64,000 bases of DNA from an uncultured Collinsella sp. (GTDB taxonomy: Bacteria > Actinomycetota > Coriobacteriia > Coriobacteriales > Coriobacteriaceae). Within the stretch, counting starts at the first letter, position 1; each line of letters opens with the position of its first letter. The DNA is taken from assembly GCA_900754745.1 (NCBI GenBank), contig CAAEEB010000103.1:1-64000 (forward strand), read 5' to 3'. Positions 9,536-18,408 of this stretch are shown in pieces. The notes beneath the pieces were generated by a model, which made no database searches, had not been told where the DNA came from, and saw nothing but the letters and a program-made list of their open reading frames with translations. The position numbers and the translations under genes were made by a program.

Positions 9536-9545
9536 AGGAGAGCAG

Positions 9546-10880
9546 ATGAAACCTATCGTCGCCGTCGTCGGACGCCCCAACGTGGGCAAGTCCACGCTCG
9601 TTAACCGCCTGGCCCAGACCTCGGACGCCATCGTCCACGAGTCCCGCGGCGTTACGCGCGACCGCTCGTATCACACGGCCGATTGGAATGGCCGTGAGTT
9701 CACCATCGTCGACACGGGCGGTATCGAGCCGCTTAAGAGCGACGACGTCTTTGCCACGTCCATCCGCGACCAGGCACTCGCCGCCGCCGAGGAGGCCGCC
9801 GTCATCCTGTTTGTGGTCGACGGCCGCACTGGCGTCACCGAGGAGGACGAGTCGGTCGCCCGCATGCTCAAGCGCTGCGACAAGCCGGTCTTTCTACTGG
9901 TGAATAAGCTCGACAACCCCGATCGCGAGAACGACAGCATCTGGGAGTTCTATTCGCTCGGCATCGGTGAGCCCACGCCGCTCTCGGCCCTGCATGGCCA
10001 TGGCACGGGCGACCTGCTCGACGATATCGTTGCCCTGCTTCCGGAGGAAGAGGACGAGGTCGCCGATGAGTTCCCCGACGCGCTGAACGTCGCCATCATC
10101 GGCCGCCCCAACGCCGGTAAGTCGTCGCTGTTCAACCGCATCTTGGGCGCCGACCGCTCCATCGTCTCGAACATCGCCGGCACCACGCGCGACGCCATCG
10201 ACACCGTCGTGGAGCGCAACGGCAAGCATTACCGCATGGTCGACACCGCGGGCATTCGCAAGAAGAGCACCGTGTACGAGAACATCGAGTACTACTCCAT
10301 GGTCCGCGGCCTGCGTGCCATCGACCGCGCCGACGTGGCGCTGCTCGTCGTCGACGCCTCCGTGGGCGTTACCGAGCAGGACCAGAAGGTCATGGGTCTT
10401 GCCATCGAGCGCGGCTGCGCCATCGTGGTGCTGCTCAACAAGTGGGACCTGCTCGACGACGACCGCAAGCGCGAGGCCTGCATGGAGACCATCGACCGCC
10501 GTCTGGGCGTCATGGCTCCCTGGGCCCAGTACCTGCGCATCTCTGCCCTGACCGGCCGCAGCGTCGAGAAGATCTGGGCGATGGTCGACGCGGCCGAAAA
10601 GACGCGCTCGCAAAAGATCAGCACCTCGCGCCTCAACACGTTCCTCACCGACCTGCGCGAGTTTGGCCACACCGTGGTAGACGGCAAGCGCCGCCTGCGC
10701 ATGCACTACGTGACCCAGACGGGCGTCAACCCGCCGACGTTCACGTTCTTCGTCAACCACAGTGACCTGGTCAACGACACCTACCAGCGCTACGTGGAGA
10801 ACCGCATGCGCTCGACCTTCGACTTCGCCGGCACGCCCATTCGACTCTTCTTTAGGAAGAAGGAGCAAAAGGATGCTTAA
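9546..10880 (+). CDS. der: ribosome-associated GTPase Der (EngA)
   Basis: Der is an essential tandem-GTPase factor for 50S subunit assembly. Two G domains are visible, with GRPNVGKSTLVN (residues ~8-19) and GRPNAGKSSLFN (~186-197). Each has DTGG or DTAG switch II elements and NKLD or NKWD specificity motifs. A C-terminal KH-like domain follows, ending in the basic FRKKEQK. At 444 aa it is normal. The start ATG 9546 follows AAAGGAGAG. Its last 8 bases overlap the start of plsY. Confidence 0.97.
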   Translation: MKPIVAVVGRPNVGKSTLVNRLAQTSDAIVHESRGVTRDRSYHTADWNGREFTIVDTGGIEPLKSDDVFATSIRDQALAAAEEAAVILFVVDGRTGVTEEDESVARMLKRCDKPVFLLVNKLDNPDRENDSIWEFYSLGIGEPTPLSALHGHGTGDLLDDIVALLPEEEDEVADEFPDALNVAIIGRPNAGKSSLFNRILGADRSIVSNIAGTTRDAIDTVVERNGKHYRMVDTAGIRKKSTVYENIEYYSMVRGLRAIDRADVALLVVDASVGVTEQDQKVMGLAIERGCAIVVLLNKWDLLDDDRKREACMETIDRRLGVMAPWAQYLRISALTGRSVEKIWAMVDAAEKTRSQKISTSRLNTFLTDLREFGHTVVDGKRRLRMHYVTQTGVNPPTFTFFVNHSDLVNDTYQRYVENRMRSTFDFAGTPIRLFFRKKEQKDA

Positions 10881-11556
10881 TCCGATTCTGCTGACCGCCA
10901 TCTGCGCCGTGGTCTCGTTCTTTATCGGAGCGATTCCGTTTGGCCTGATCCTGGGCCGCGTGTTCAACCACACGGATATTCGCAAGGCGGGCTCCGGCAA
11001 CATCGGCACCACCAACGCCCTGCGCGTGGCCGGCCCCAAGGTGGCCGCGCTCACGCTGCTGCTCGACTGCCTGAAGGGCGCCATCTGCGTCCTTATCGCC
11101 CGTCCACTCATCGCGAGCGTGGGCTATGGCTTTCCGCCGAACATTATGGCGCCTGGAGCCCCCGGCGACTGGATGCTCGGCGTCATTTGCCTGGCTGCGG
11201 TGTGGGGCCACATCTTCTCGCCCTACCTTAACTTCCACGGCGGTAAGGGTATCGCCGTGGGCCTGGGCGTCATCCTCGCCTGGTACTGGCCCATTGGCCT
11301 GTCGCTGCTGGGCATGTTTATCGTGGCCGTCGCCATCACCAAGTTTGTGTCGGTGGGCTCGCTTGCCGCCGCCATCGGCCTTCCCATCGCCGCCTGCGCG
11401 GTCTTTCCGTACAGCAGCCTGGGCCTCAAGTTTTGCATGGCGATGATCGGCATCACCGTGGTGTGGGCCCATCGCGCGAACATCAAAAAGCTCATGACCG
11501 GTAAGGAGTCCAAGCTCTCGTTTACCAAGCGCGTCACCGAACCCGACGATAAGTAG
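10873..11556 (+). CDS. plsY: acyl-phosphate:glycerol-3-phosphate acyltransferase
   Basis: PlsY transfers an acyl group from acyl phosphate to sn-glycerol-3-phosphate, the first step of phospholipid synthesis in most bacteria. It is polytopic (five or more hydrophobic segments) and shows the family motifs GSGNIGTTNALR, FHGGKGIAVGLG and a C-terminal WAHRANIKKL. The length of 227 aa is usual. The start ATG 10873 is inside the der stop region and is preceded by AGGAGCAAAAGG. The adjacent gpsA makes its substrate. Confidence 0.96.
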   Translation: MLNPILLTAICAVVSFFIGAIPFGLILGRVFNHTDIRKAGSGNIGTTNALRVAGPKVAALTLLLDCLKGAICVLIARPLIASVGYGFPPNIMAPGAPGDWMLGVICLAAVWGHIFSPYLNFHGGKGIAVGLGVILAWYWPIGLSLLGMFIVAVAITKFVSVGSLAAAIGLPIAACAVFPYSSLGLKFCMAMIGITVVWAHRANIKKLMTGKESKLSFTKRVTEPDDK

Positions 11557-11565
11557 GAGAGAGTC

Positions 11566-12573
11566 ATGAATGTTGCGCTGATTGGCTCCGGCTCCTGGGG
11601 AACCGCCGTCGCCGGCCTTGCCGCCGCGCGAGCCGAGCGCGTGACCATGTGGGCCCATAGCGAGCGGACGGCCGCCGGCATCAACGGCGAGCACCGCAAT
11701 CCCCGCTATCTGGTGGACTACGAGCTGCCGGAAAACGTTGTCGCTACGACGGACCTGGCCCAGGCGCTCGACGGCTCCGACGCCATCATCTTTGCCGTGC
11801 CCTCCACGCACCTGCGTAGCGTTTGCCACAAGGCGGCGCCGTTCATCGCGGATGAGACGCCGGTTCTGTGCCTCACCAAGGGCATCGAGCCCGAGTCCGG
11901 CCTGCTCATGAGCGAGGTCATCGCCAGCGAGATTGGCAACGAGTCACGCGTGGCGGCGCTTTCGGGCCCCAACCATGCCGAGGAAATCTGCCGCGGCGGG
12001 CTTTCGGCCGCCGTCATCGCCAGCGAAGATCCGCAGATAGGGGAGACCTTTAAGGACCTGCTCCTATCCACGGCCTTCCGCATTTACCTGTCGCAGGACA
12101 TGACGGGCGTCGAGGTCTGTGGAGCCATGAAAAACGTCATCGCCATCGTGTGCGGCATCTCCGCCGGCTCCGGCGCGGGCGACAATACGCTCGCCCTTAT
12201 CATGACGCGCGGCTTGGCCGAGATCAGCCGCCTGGTGCACGCCCGCGGCGGCCAGGCCATGACTTGCATGGGACTTGCTGGCATGGGCGACCTTATCGCC
12301 ACCTGCACCTCGGAGCATTCGCGCAACCGCACCTTTGGCTACGAGTTCGCTCATGGCGTTTCGCTCGACGAGTACCAGGCACGCACGCATATGGTGGTTG
12401 AGGGCGCCGTCGCGGCCCGCAGCGTCAGCGAGCTCGCCCGTTCACTGGGCGTAGACATCCCGCTCACCTTTGCCGTGGAGCAAACGCTCTACAACGGTGT
12501 TACTTTGGATAGGGCGCTCGAGATTCTCACCGACCGCGTCCCCTCTCAAGAGTTCTACGGACTCGCCGACTAG
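11566..12573 (+). CDS. gpsA: NAD(P)-dependent glycerol-3-phosphate dehydrogenase
   Basis: GpsA reduces dihydroxyacetone phosphate to sn-glycerol-3-phosphate for lipid synthesis. The N-terminal Rossmann motif GSGSWGTAVA (residues 7-16) is clear. It is followed by the substrate-domain blocks SGPNHAEEICRG and GAMKNVIAIVCGIS, which contain the catalytic Lys, and by GLAGMGDLIATC. Length 335 aa is normal. It follows plsY by 9 bases, with GGAGAG before ATG 11566. Confidence 0.97.
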   Translation: MNVALIGSGSWGTAVAGLAAARAERVTMWAHSERTAAGINGEHRNPRYLVDYELPENVVATTDLAQALDGSDAIIFAVPSTHLRSVCHKAAPFIADETPVLCLTKGIEPESGLLMSEVIASEIGNESRVAALSGPNHAEEICRGGLSAAVIASEDPQIGETFKDLLLSTAFRIYLSQDMTGVEVCGAMKNVIAIVCGISAGSGAGDNTLALIMTRGLAEISRLVHARGGQAMTCMGLAGMGDLIATCTSEHSRNRTFGYEFAHGVSLDEYQARTHMVVEGAVAARSVSELARSLGVDIPLTFAVEQTLYNGVTLDRALEILTDRVPSQEFYGLAD

Positions 12574-12591
12574 CGCAGAAAGGCTACTACC

Positions 12592-13263
12592 ATGGGTTCC
12601 ATCAAAATCGCTCCGTCCGTCCTTTCGGCCGACATGGCCAACCTCAAGGGCGAGCTCGACAAGATTGCGGGTGCCGACTACGTGCACTTCGACGTTATGG
12701 ACGGTCACTTTACCGGCAACCTCACCTTTGGCGTCGATATCCTCAAGGCCGTCAAGCGCTCCACCAATGTGCCGGTCGACGCGCACCTGATGGTGTCGAA
12801 CCCCGACGAGACGGTCGATTGGTACGCCGACGCCGGTGCCGACATGATCACCGTGCACTACGAGGCTTCCACGCATCTGCACCGCACGCTCACCCATCTG
12901 CAGCAGCGCGGCGTCAAGGCCGGTGTGGTGCTCAACCCCGCCACCCCCGTCTGCGTGCTCGAAAGCATCATCGACGTCGTCGATATGGTGCTGCTGATGA
13001 GCGTGAACCCCGGCTTTGGTGGCCAGAGCTTTATCCCGGGCACCATCGTAAAGCTACATGAGCTCAAGGCCATGTGCGAGCGCCACGGCGTGTCGCCCCT
13101 GATCGAGGTCGACGGCGGCATCTCCTCCAAGAATATCGCCGAGGTCGTCAAGGCCGGCGCCAACGTACTCGTAGCCGGCTCCGCCGTATTTAAGTCCGAA
13201 GATCCCGCCGCCGAGGTTGCGCTGCTGCAGAAGCTGGGCAACGAGGCCGCACAGGAGGCATAA
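12592..13263 (+). CDS. rpe: ribulose-phosphate 3-epimerase
   Basis: Rpe interconverts ribulose-5-phosphate and xylulose-5-phosphate in the pentose phosphate pathway. It is a TIM-barrel enzyme with the family segments APSVLSADMANL, HFDVMDGHF (metal-binding His and catalytic Asp), DAHLMV, MSVNPGFGGQ and EVDGGIS with the second catalytic Asp. Length 223 aa is normal. It lies 18 bases after gpsA and 6 bases before the desulfurase gene. Confidence 0.97.
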   Translation: MGSIKIAPSVLSADMANLKGELDKIAGADYVHFDVMDGHFTGNLTFGVDILKAVKRSTNVPVDAHLMVSNPDETVDWYADAGADMITVHYEASTHLHRTLTHLQQRGVKAGVVLNPATPVCVLESIIDVVDMVLLMSVNPGFGGQSFIPGTIVKLHELKAMCERHGVSPLIEVDGGISSKNIAEVVKAGANVLVAGSAVFKSEDPAAEVALLQKLGNEAAQEA

Positions 13264-13269
13264 ACCCTT

Positions 13270-14448
13270 ATGACCGCAGGTCAAAACCGCATACCCGTGA
13301 ATCTTGATTATGCCGCCTCGACGCCCATGCGCGCCGAGGCGCTCCTTGCGCAGCGCGAGTACGACAATAGCGAGCTTGCCGGCGTCAACCCCAACTCGCT
13401 GCACTCGCTTGGCCGCAAGGCCGCCGCACGCCTGGAAGTCGCCCGTCGCGAGATCGCCCGTAGTTTTGGCGCACGCGTTCGCCCGTCCGAGATCATCCTT
13501 ACCAACGGCGGTACCGAGGCCAACCAGCTGGCGCTGCTCGGTCTTGCCGAGGGCGCTCGTCAGCGCGATCGCAAGCGCGATCGTGTAATCGTTTCGGCCA
13601 TCGAGCACGATTCGATTCTGGACAACCTGCCGCTGCTGCGCGCCGCCGGCTTTACCGTCGACCTGGTGCAGCCCTGTCATGCGGGCCACATTGAGCCTGC
13701 CACGCTTGTCGAGCTGCTCGGCGACGACGTGGCGCTTGTGAGCATTATGGTCGCCAACAACGAGACCGGCGTGGTGCAGCCCATCCGCGAGCTGGCCGCC
13801 GCTGCACATGCTGCCGGCGCCTTGTTTCATACCGATGCCATCCAGGGCTACTTGCATATTCCGCTCGATGTCACCGAGCTGGGAGTCGATGCTATGACCG
13901 TTGCCGCGCACAAGATTGGCGGCCCTGTGGCATCCGGCGCGCTCTACCTCAAGAGCCGCACACCGCTGCGTCCGCGCATCTTTGGCGGTGGACAGGAAGC
14001 AGGCCGTCGCGCCGGTACGCAGGATCTGCGGACGCAGCTGGCCTTTGCCGCTGCTGCGTCCGCGCTGACGCCCAACGTGGCCCAGGAGCGCGCGACGCTG
14101 CAGGCCCTGTCCGATAAGCTCTACGCCACGCTTACGGCCCATCCTCGCATTCACGCCACGATGGGCGACTACGCGCAGGCCGATCGTCTGCCGGGTATGG
14201 TTTCGATCTACGTCGACGGCATGGACTCCGAGGAGCTCATCATCAAGCTCGATGCCGCCGGTTTTGAGGTTTCGGCAGGATCGGCTTGCTCGAGCGGCAG
14301 CATGGACCCGAGCCACGTGCTCAGCGCCATGGGCATTGGTCGCGAGCAGGCACTGGGCGCACTGCGCATCTCGTTTGATGACCGTGTGAATCCGAGCGAT
14401 CTGGACGACTTTGCCCAGACGCTGCTTTCGATCGTAGGCGCCGCATGA
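13270..14448 (+). CDS. cysteine desulfurase, NifS/IscS-like (class V aminotransferase)
   Basis: This PLP enzyme removes sulfur from cysteine as a persulfide for Fe-S clusters or thio-modified tRNA. The PLP lysine is in VAAHKIGGPVASG, and the reactive cysteine is in SAGSACSSGS near residue 340. The start region NLDYAASTPMR is typical. Length 392 aa is normal. AGGAGG precedes ATG 13270. No iscU or tRNA thiolase is next to it, so the sulfur acceptor is unknown; the window does encode several Fe-S enzymes (ispH, miaB, mtaB, rimO, hemW). Confidence 0.93.
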   Translation: MTAGQNRIPVNLDYAASTPMRAEALLAQREYDNSELAGVNPNSLHSLGRKAAARLEVARREIARSFGARVRPSEIILTNGGTEANQLALLGLAEGARQRDRKRDRVIVSAIEHDSILDNLPLLRAAGFTVDLVQPCHAGHIEPATLVELLGDDVALVSIMVANNETGVVQPIRELAAAAHAAGALFHTDAIQGYLHIPLDVTELGVDAMTVAAHKIGGPVASGALYLKSRTPLRPRIFGGGQEAGRRAGTQDLRTQLAFAAAASALTPNVAQERATLQALSDKLYATLTAHPRIHATMGDYAQADRLPGMVSIYVDGMDSEELIIKLDAAGFEVSAGSACSSGSMDPSHVLSAMGIGREQALGALRISFDDRVNPSDLDDFAQTLLSIVGAA

Positions 14449-15254
14449 TCGTCTCCGAGCTTGAACGTGCCCTGCTGACGCGCTACCCCAAGGCGGACGC
14501 CGAGGGCTGGGACCACGTAGGCTTATCCGTGGGCGACCCTGCCGCCGAGATTACCAACGTGGCCTGCGCGCTCGACGCGACCGAAGCCAACGTGAACCGC
14601 GCCCTCGAGGCCGGCGCCAACGTGCTGCTGACGCATCATCCCATCTATATCAAGGCGCCCGAGGCCTTTTGTCCGGCCGATTCCGCGCGTCCCCAGTGCA
14701 GCGCTGCACTATACGAGGCAGCTCGTTGCGGCGTGAGCATCATCTCGCTTCACACCAACCTGGACCGCTCGCACGAAGCGCGCGTTCGCCTGAGCGAGCT
14801 GCTGGACGCCGAGCCCATAAGCTCGCTGGAGCATGTGGACGAGCCTGAGCTCACCGGTCTGGGCGCACTCGCGACCCTCCGCGATACCTGCAACCTGCGC
14901 GATCTCGCCAACCGTGCCGCCACGGCCTTTGGCAGCGACCCGCGCGTATGGGGCGAAGCCGAGCACCTGTGCCGCACCGTCGCCATTTTAGGTGGCTCCC
15001 TGGGCGACTTTGGTGAGCTCGCCATCGCCGCGGACGCGGATGTTGTCGTGACGGGCGAGGCGGGCTACCACGTGGCGCAAGACCTTGCCTTACGTGGTCT
15101 GAGCGTGATTCTGCTCGGCCACGACCGCTCCGAGGAGCCGTTCGTGGATATCTTGATGAACTCTGCAGTTGACGCCGGGGTCGACCCCCGTCATACGATT
15201 AAAATACTGAACCCTTGCCAATGGTGGACTGTGACAAAAGGAGAGAACTTATGA
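14445..15254 (+). CDS. NIF3-like dinuclear metal-centre protein
   Basis: A NIF3/YqfO family protein of 269 aa. The metal-ligand motifs are visible: GWDHVGLSVG near the start, LLTHHPIY, HTNLDRSHEA, and the C-terminal TGEAGYHVAQ and GHDRSEEP. The family adopts a toroidal hexamer and is linked loosely to GTP cyclohydrolase-like folds; its role is not settled. It overlaps the desulfurase stop by 4 bases (ATGA) and the next gene in the same way. This NIF3 plus zinc-ribbon pair is a frequent neighbour arrangement. Confidence 0.93.
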   Translation: MIVSELERALLTRYPKADAEGWDHVGLSVGDPAAEITNVACALDATEANVNRALEAGANVLLTHHPIYIKAPEAFCPADSARPQCSAALYEAARCGVSIISLHTNLDRSHEARVRLSELLDAEPISSLEHVDEPELTGLGALATLRDTCNLRDLANRAATAFGSDPRVWGEAEHLCRTVAILGGSLGDFGELAIAADADVVVTGEAGYHVAQDLALRGLSVILLGHDRSEEPFVDILMNSAVDAGVDPRHTIKILNPCQWWTVTKGENL

Positions 15255-15970
15255 GCGCCGGCGCTACGCTACTCAAGCTGCAACAGATCGATTTGGAGCT
15301 CGCACGCAACAAGAGCGAACTTGCCAATATGCCGGAGCTCAAGGAGCTCGCCTCAAAACGCAAAACCTATGTAAAGCTTAAGTCCGAGATGACCAAGCTC
15401 TACGCCCAGCGCAAGGATCTGGACATTGAGCTCGACGACCTCAACACCACCGAGATCCAGACCAATAACGCCATCGAGGCTGCCAAGAAGCGTCACGTCG
15501 ACGGCTCTGATTACCGCGAGGTGCAGGACCTGGAGAACGAGCTTGCCACCCTGGCCAAGCGTCTGGACAAGATCGAGCACACCCGCAAGGATGTCGTTGT
15601 CGCCCATAAGGAAGCGCTCGACCGCGAGGCTCGCGCGCAGGCCATCATCGCCAAGTTCGAGGAGGGCGTGAAGGCCGACACCAAGGCCGCCCGTGCCAAA
15701 GCCGCCGATCTCCAGGCCCAGATCGATGCCGCAACCAAGGAGCGCACCGCCCTTGCTGCAACGCTGCCGACTGACGTGCTCACCGATTACGAGCGCCTGC
15801 TCAAGCAGTTCCGCGGCCTGGCCGTCGAGACCATCCAGGGCAACATTCCCACCATCTGCCACACCGCGCTGCAGGCATCGTCCATGAGCGACCTCAACCA
15901 CGACGGTAGCGAGATCGCACACTGCCCGTATTGCCACCGCCTGCTGGTGCTTCCCAGCAAGGAAGCTTAA
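15251..15970 (+). CDS. coiled-coil protein with C-terminal zinc-ribbon (DUF164/C4-type family)
   Basis: A 239-aa protein whose first ~170 residues are charged and heptad-like (long helical hairpin) and whose end carries HCPYCHRLLVLPS. DUF164 proteins normally have CxxC at two places. Here the first pair is reduced to a single Cys (PTICHTAL), so only three cysteines are available, perhaps with a nearby His completing the site. The function is unknown; relatives include a flagellar-regulator-like protein of Helicobacter. ATG 15251 overlaps the NIF3 stop as ATGA. Confidence 0.85.
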   Translation: MSAGATLLKLQQIDLELARNKSELANMPELKELASKRKTYVKLKSEMTKLYAQRKDLDIELDDLNTTEIQTNNAIEAAKKRHVDGSDYREVQDLENELATLAKRLDKIEHTRKDVVVAHKEALDREARAQAIIAKFEEGVKADTKAARAKAADLQAQIDAATKERTALAATLPTDVLTDYERLLKQFRGLAVETIQGNIPTICHTALQASSMSDLNHDGSEIAHCPYCHRLLVLPSKEA

Positions 15971-17188
15971 ATGATGACGGCGGCATCCAACAATTCAATG
16001 CAACTTGAGGGAAAAACGATCCTGCTGGGTATTACCGGCGGGATCGCCGCCTATAAGTCGTGCAATATCGTGCGCCTGCTGCAAAAACGTGGCGCTCGCG
16101 TCAAGGTCGTTATGAGCGAGCATGCCACGGAGTTTGTGGGGCCGCTTACCTTCCGCGCGCTCACCAATGAGCCGGTCGCGGTGGGCCTGTTCGACGACCC
16201 CTCCGACCCCATCCACCATATTTCGCTCGCGCAGGAGCCCTACCTGGTAGTCGTGGCGCCCGCGACGGCCAATATCATCGCAAAGATGGCCAACGGCATT
16301 GCCGATGACCTGATTTCCACGACGCTCCTCGCCACGCCGCGACCCATTGTGATCGCACCCGCTATGAACAACGGCATGTGGAAGGCACCGGCGACGCAGG
16401 CCAACATGGCCACGTTGCGCGACCGTGGCGTCCATGTGGTGGGACCCGGCAGCGGCTACCTTGCCTGCGGCGACGTGGACACGGGGCGCATGAGCGAGCC
16501 CGAGGACATCGTCGAAGCCATCTGCGAGGTGCTCAATCCCGTGTCCCAGGACCTGGCGGACAAGCGCATCGTGATCACCGCCGGCCCCACGCATGAGCCA
16601 ATCGATCCGGTGCGTTTTATCGGCAATCGGTCGTCGGGCAAGATGGGCATCGCCCTGGCGGGGGAGGCTGCTCGCCGCGGTGCTGAGGTCACGCTTGTGC
16701 TGGGGCCGACGTCACTCGACGTGGGTCGCGGCGTAGAGTGCGTACGTGTGCAGACCGCCGCAGAGATGCTGCAGGCGGCGTTGGTTGCCTTCCAGACGGC
16801 CGATGCGGCCATTTGCGCGGCCGCTGTCGCCGACTACACCCCCGCGGCCCCTGCGCACCACAAGCTCAAAAAGGCCAACGAACGCTTGGATCGCATCGAG
16901 CTCGTCGAGACGGTCGATATTTTGGCCGAGCTCTCGCGCCAGAAGGGTGAGCGCCGTGTGATTGGCTTTGCAGCCGAGACCGATAACGTCGTGGAGTACG
17001 CGCAACACAAACTTGCCCGCAAGGGTTGCGATGCCATTATCGCCAACGATGTCTCACGCGCCGATTCGGGCTTTGGAACCGATACCAATAAGGCCTGGAT
17101 TGTGAGCACAGCGGGTACGCAGGAACTTCCTGTGCTAACAAAACCCCAGCTCGCAGATACAATTTTGGACTTGCTCAAAAATAATTAA
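15971..17188 (+). CDS. coaBC: bifunctional phosphopantothenoylcysteine decarboxylase / phosphopantothenate-cysteine ligase
   Basis: CoaBC performs two steps of coenzyme A synthesis: it adds cysteine to 4'-phosphopantothenate (CoaB, C-terminal half) and decarboxylates the product (CoaC, N-terminal flavoprotein half). CoaC shows GITGGIAAYKS, HHISLAQ and APAMNNGMW. CoaB shows ITAGPTHEPIDPVR, NRSSGKMG and IVANDVSR. At 405 aa it is full length. It starts directly after the zinc-ribbon gene. A second in-frame ATG at 15974 is possible. Confidence 0.96.
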   Translation: MMTAASNNSMQLEGKTILLGITGGIAAYKSCNIVRLLQKRGARVKVVMSEHATEFVGPLTFRALTNEPVAVGLFDDPSDPIHHISLAQEPYLVVVAPATANIIAKMANGIADDLISTTLLATPRPIVIAPAMNNGMWKAPATQANMATLRDRGVHVVGPGSGYLACGDVDTGRMSEPEDIVEAICEVLNPVSQDLADKRIVITAGPTHEPIDPVRFIGNRSSGKMGIALAGEAARRGAEVTLVLGPTSLDVGRGVECVRVQTAAEMLQAALVAFQTADAAICAAAVADYTPAAPAHHKLKKANERLDRIELVETVDILAELSRQKGERRVIGFAAETDNVVEYAQHKLARKGCDAIIANDVSRADSGFGTDTNKAWIVSTAGTQELPVLTKPQLADTILDLLKNN

Positions 17189-17196
17189 AAAAGTTC

Positions 17197-17226
17197 TTGC
17201 ACAAGTCCAAAGTTTCGGGTTAATAT
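17197..17226 (+). promoter_or_regulatory. probable promoter of tRNA-Pro
   Basis: TTGCAC (17197-17202) and TAATAT (17221-17226) are 18 bases apart, about 43 bases before the mature tRNA 5' end. It sits immediately after coaBC, and there is no other candidate in the 80-base gap. Confidence 0.6.
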
Positions 17227-17268
17227 ACTCCCTGTTGCGAGCGAGAGCAGAGCAACAAACAAAAGCTT

Positions 17269-17345
<77 letters not shown>

Positions 17346-17354
17346 GAACTTTGC

Positions 17355-17385
17355 AGGTCAGGCACTAGGTGCCTGACCTTTTTTA
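17355..17385 (+). terminator. Rho-independent terminator of tRNA-Pro
   Basis: An 11-bp perfect stem (AGGTCAGGCAC / GTGCCTGACCT) with a TAG loop leads into a T-rich run. It lies 9 bases after the tRNA. Confidence 0.93.
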
Positions 17386-17455
17386 TTAAGAATCAACGGG
17401 GTAAGCAACAAAGAATCAACAGCTTTCTTGATCGATACCTTCGCTCAAAAAAACT

Positions 17456-17510
17456 TGTACGTCACCCTCCAAAAACGACAATTTATGACATGTTTGGAGG
17501 CTGACGTACA
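17456..17510. repeat. large imperfect palindrome of unknown role
   Basis: Arms 17456-17480 and 17486-17510 match as inverted repeats at 21 of 25 positions around ATTTA. The outer 18 bp have a single mismatch (TGTACGTCA then C/G then CCTCCAAA). On the - strand the hairpin is followed by a run of seven T, but no - strand gene ends here. It sits in the gap between the tRNA-Pro terminator and the promoter of the next gene. Confidence 0.8.
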
Positions 17511-17573
17511 TAAAAACGGTACATTCACGTTACGACAGCACCCTCCACATGTCTGGACTCTCTATGCTTACGC

Positions 17574-17602
17574 TGGATAGACATCGCCAGAACGGGTATA
17601 GT
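17574..17602 (+). promoter_or_regulatory. promoter of the pgsA2-garA-ftsR cluster
   Basis: TGGATA (17574-17579) and TATAGT (17597-17602) are spaced by 17 bases. The predicted leader to GTG 17639 is about 30 bases. Confidence 0.6.
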
Positions 17603-17638
17603 ATCGAAAGTTTTGTCGTTTACCAGCGGGGGAGTCCT

Positions 17639-18343
17639 GTGGGCATCAAGAAGAAGATCAAAAAGGAGCTTATCGGCACTTCCGATTACCCGTCGAATAA
17701 GATCTTTACGATCTCCAATTTCATCACCTTTACGCGCCTGGTCCTCACGCTCGTCTTCCTGTACCTGTTCGTGACGGACAACAACCGTGTCGTTGCCATT
17801 GTCATCTATGCCATCGCGGCTTCCACCGACTGGATGGACGGTCAGATTGCCCGCATGACCAAAACGGTCTCGTGGCTCGGCAAGGTTATGGATCCCATCT
17901 GCGACCGCGCGCTGCTGTTTACCGGCGTGCTGGGCCTGGTGGTCCGCGGCGAGCTTCCCATCTGGGTCTGCGTGCTCATCATCGGTCGCGATATCTATCT
18001 GGGTATCGGCACGCTCATCGTGCGCCATTACCACCGTCGCCCCATCGACGTCGTCTTTCCCGGAAAGATTGCCACGGCACTGCTCATGACCGGCTTCTCG
18101 CTCATGTTGTTGGGCTTTCCCGTCGTGGACGGCTGGCATCTGCTGCCCGCCACGTTCACGGCATTCCCGGGCCTCAACGGCAGCTCGGTGCCCCTCGGCA
18201 TCTTCTTTGTTTATGGCGGCGTCATCTTCTCCATGCTCACCGCTGTCATCTATTCCATTAAGGGAGGGTTGGCCATTAAACAGGCCATCGCGCATCCCGA
18301 GGACGAGGACATCGACTTTCTCAACCCCGAAATCGAAGACTGA
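17639..18343 (+). CDS. CDP-alcohol phosphatidyltransferase (PgsA2-like)
   Basis: An integral membrane enzyme of the CDP-alcohol phosphotransferase family. The signature DX2DGX2ARX8GX3DX3D is intact, running from TDWMDGQIAR through GKVMDPICDR at about residues 57-80. Five or six hydrophobic segments follow. The start is GTG 17639, with GGGGGAG at 17628-17634, giving 234 aa with a basic N-terminus (GIKKKIKKE). Its place before a GarA-like and an FtsR-like gene matches the actinobacterial pgsA2-gcvH-garA-ftsR order (gcvH is missing here), so a PgsA2-like role is likely. A second family member, pgsA, is at 38649-39287. Confidence 0.9.
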   Translation: MGIKKKIKKELIGTSDYPSNKIFTISNFITFTRLVLTLVFLYLFVTDNNRVVAIVIYAIAASTDWMDGQIARMTKTVSWLGKVMDPICDRALLFTGVLGLVVRGELPIWVCVLIIGRDIYLGIGTLIVRHYHRRPIDVVFPGKIATALLMTGFSLMLLGFPVVDGWHLLPATFTAFPGLNGSSVPLGIFFVYGGVIFSMLTAVIYSIKGGLAIKQAIAHPEDEDIDFLNPEIED

Positions 18344-18408
18344 TTCATTGGGGTATGATTACGTACGGTTCATTCTTTGCGGCGTGGCCGCGTTAGATAG
18401 GGGTTGTC

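Noticed and set aside
17386-17455. integration (att) site beside tRNA-Pro
   Set aside because: No repeat of the tRNA 3' end, integrase or foreign-looking genes are seen downstream.
17525-18295. - strand frame that could explain the - strand terminator-like hairpin at 17456-17510
   Set aside because: It lies wholly opposite the CDP-alcohol phosphotransferase gene, has no ribosome site and encodes a charged low-complexity product, so I did not call a gene; an antisense RNA remains possible.
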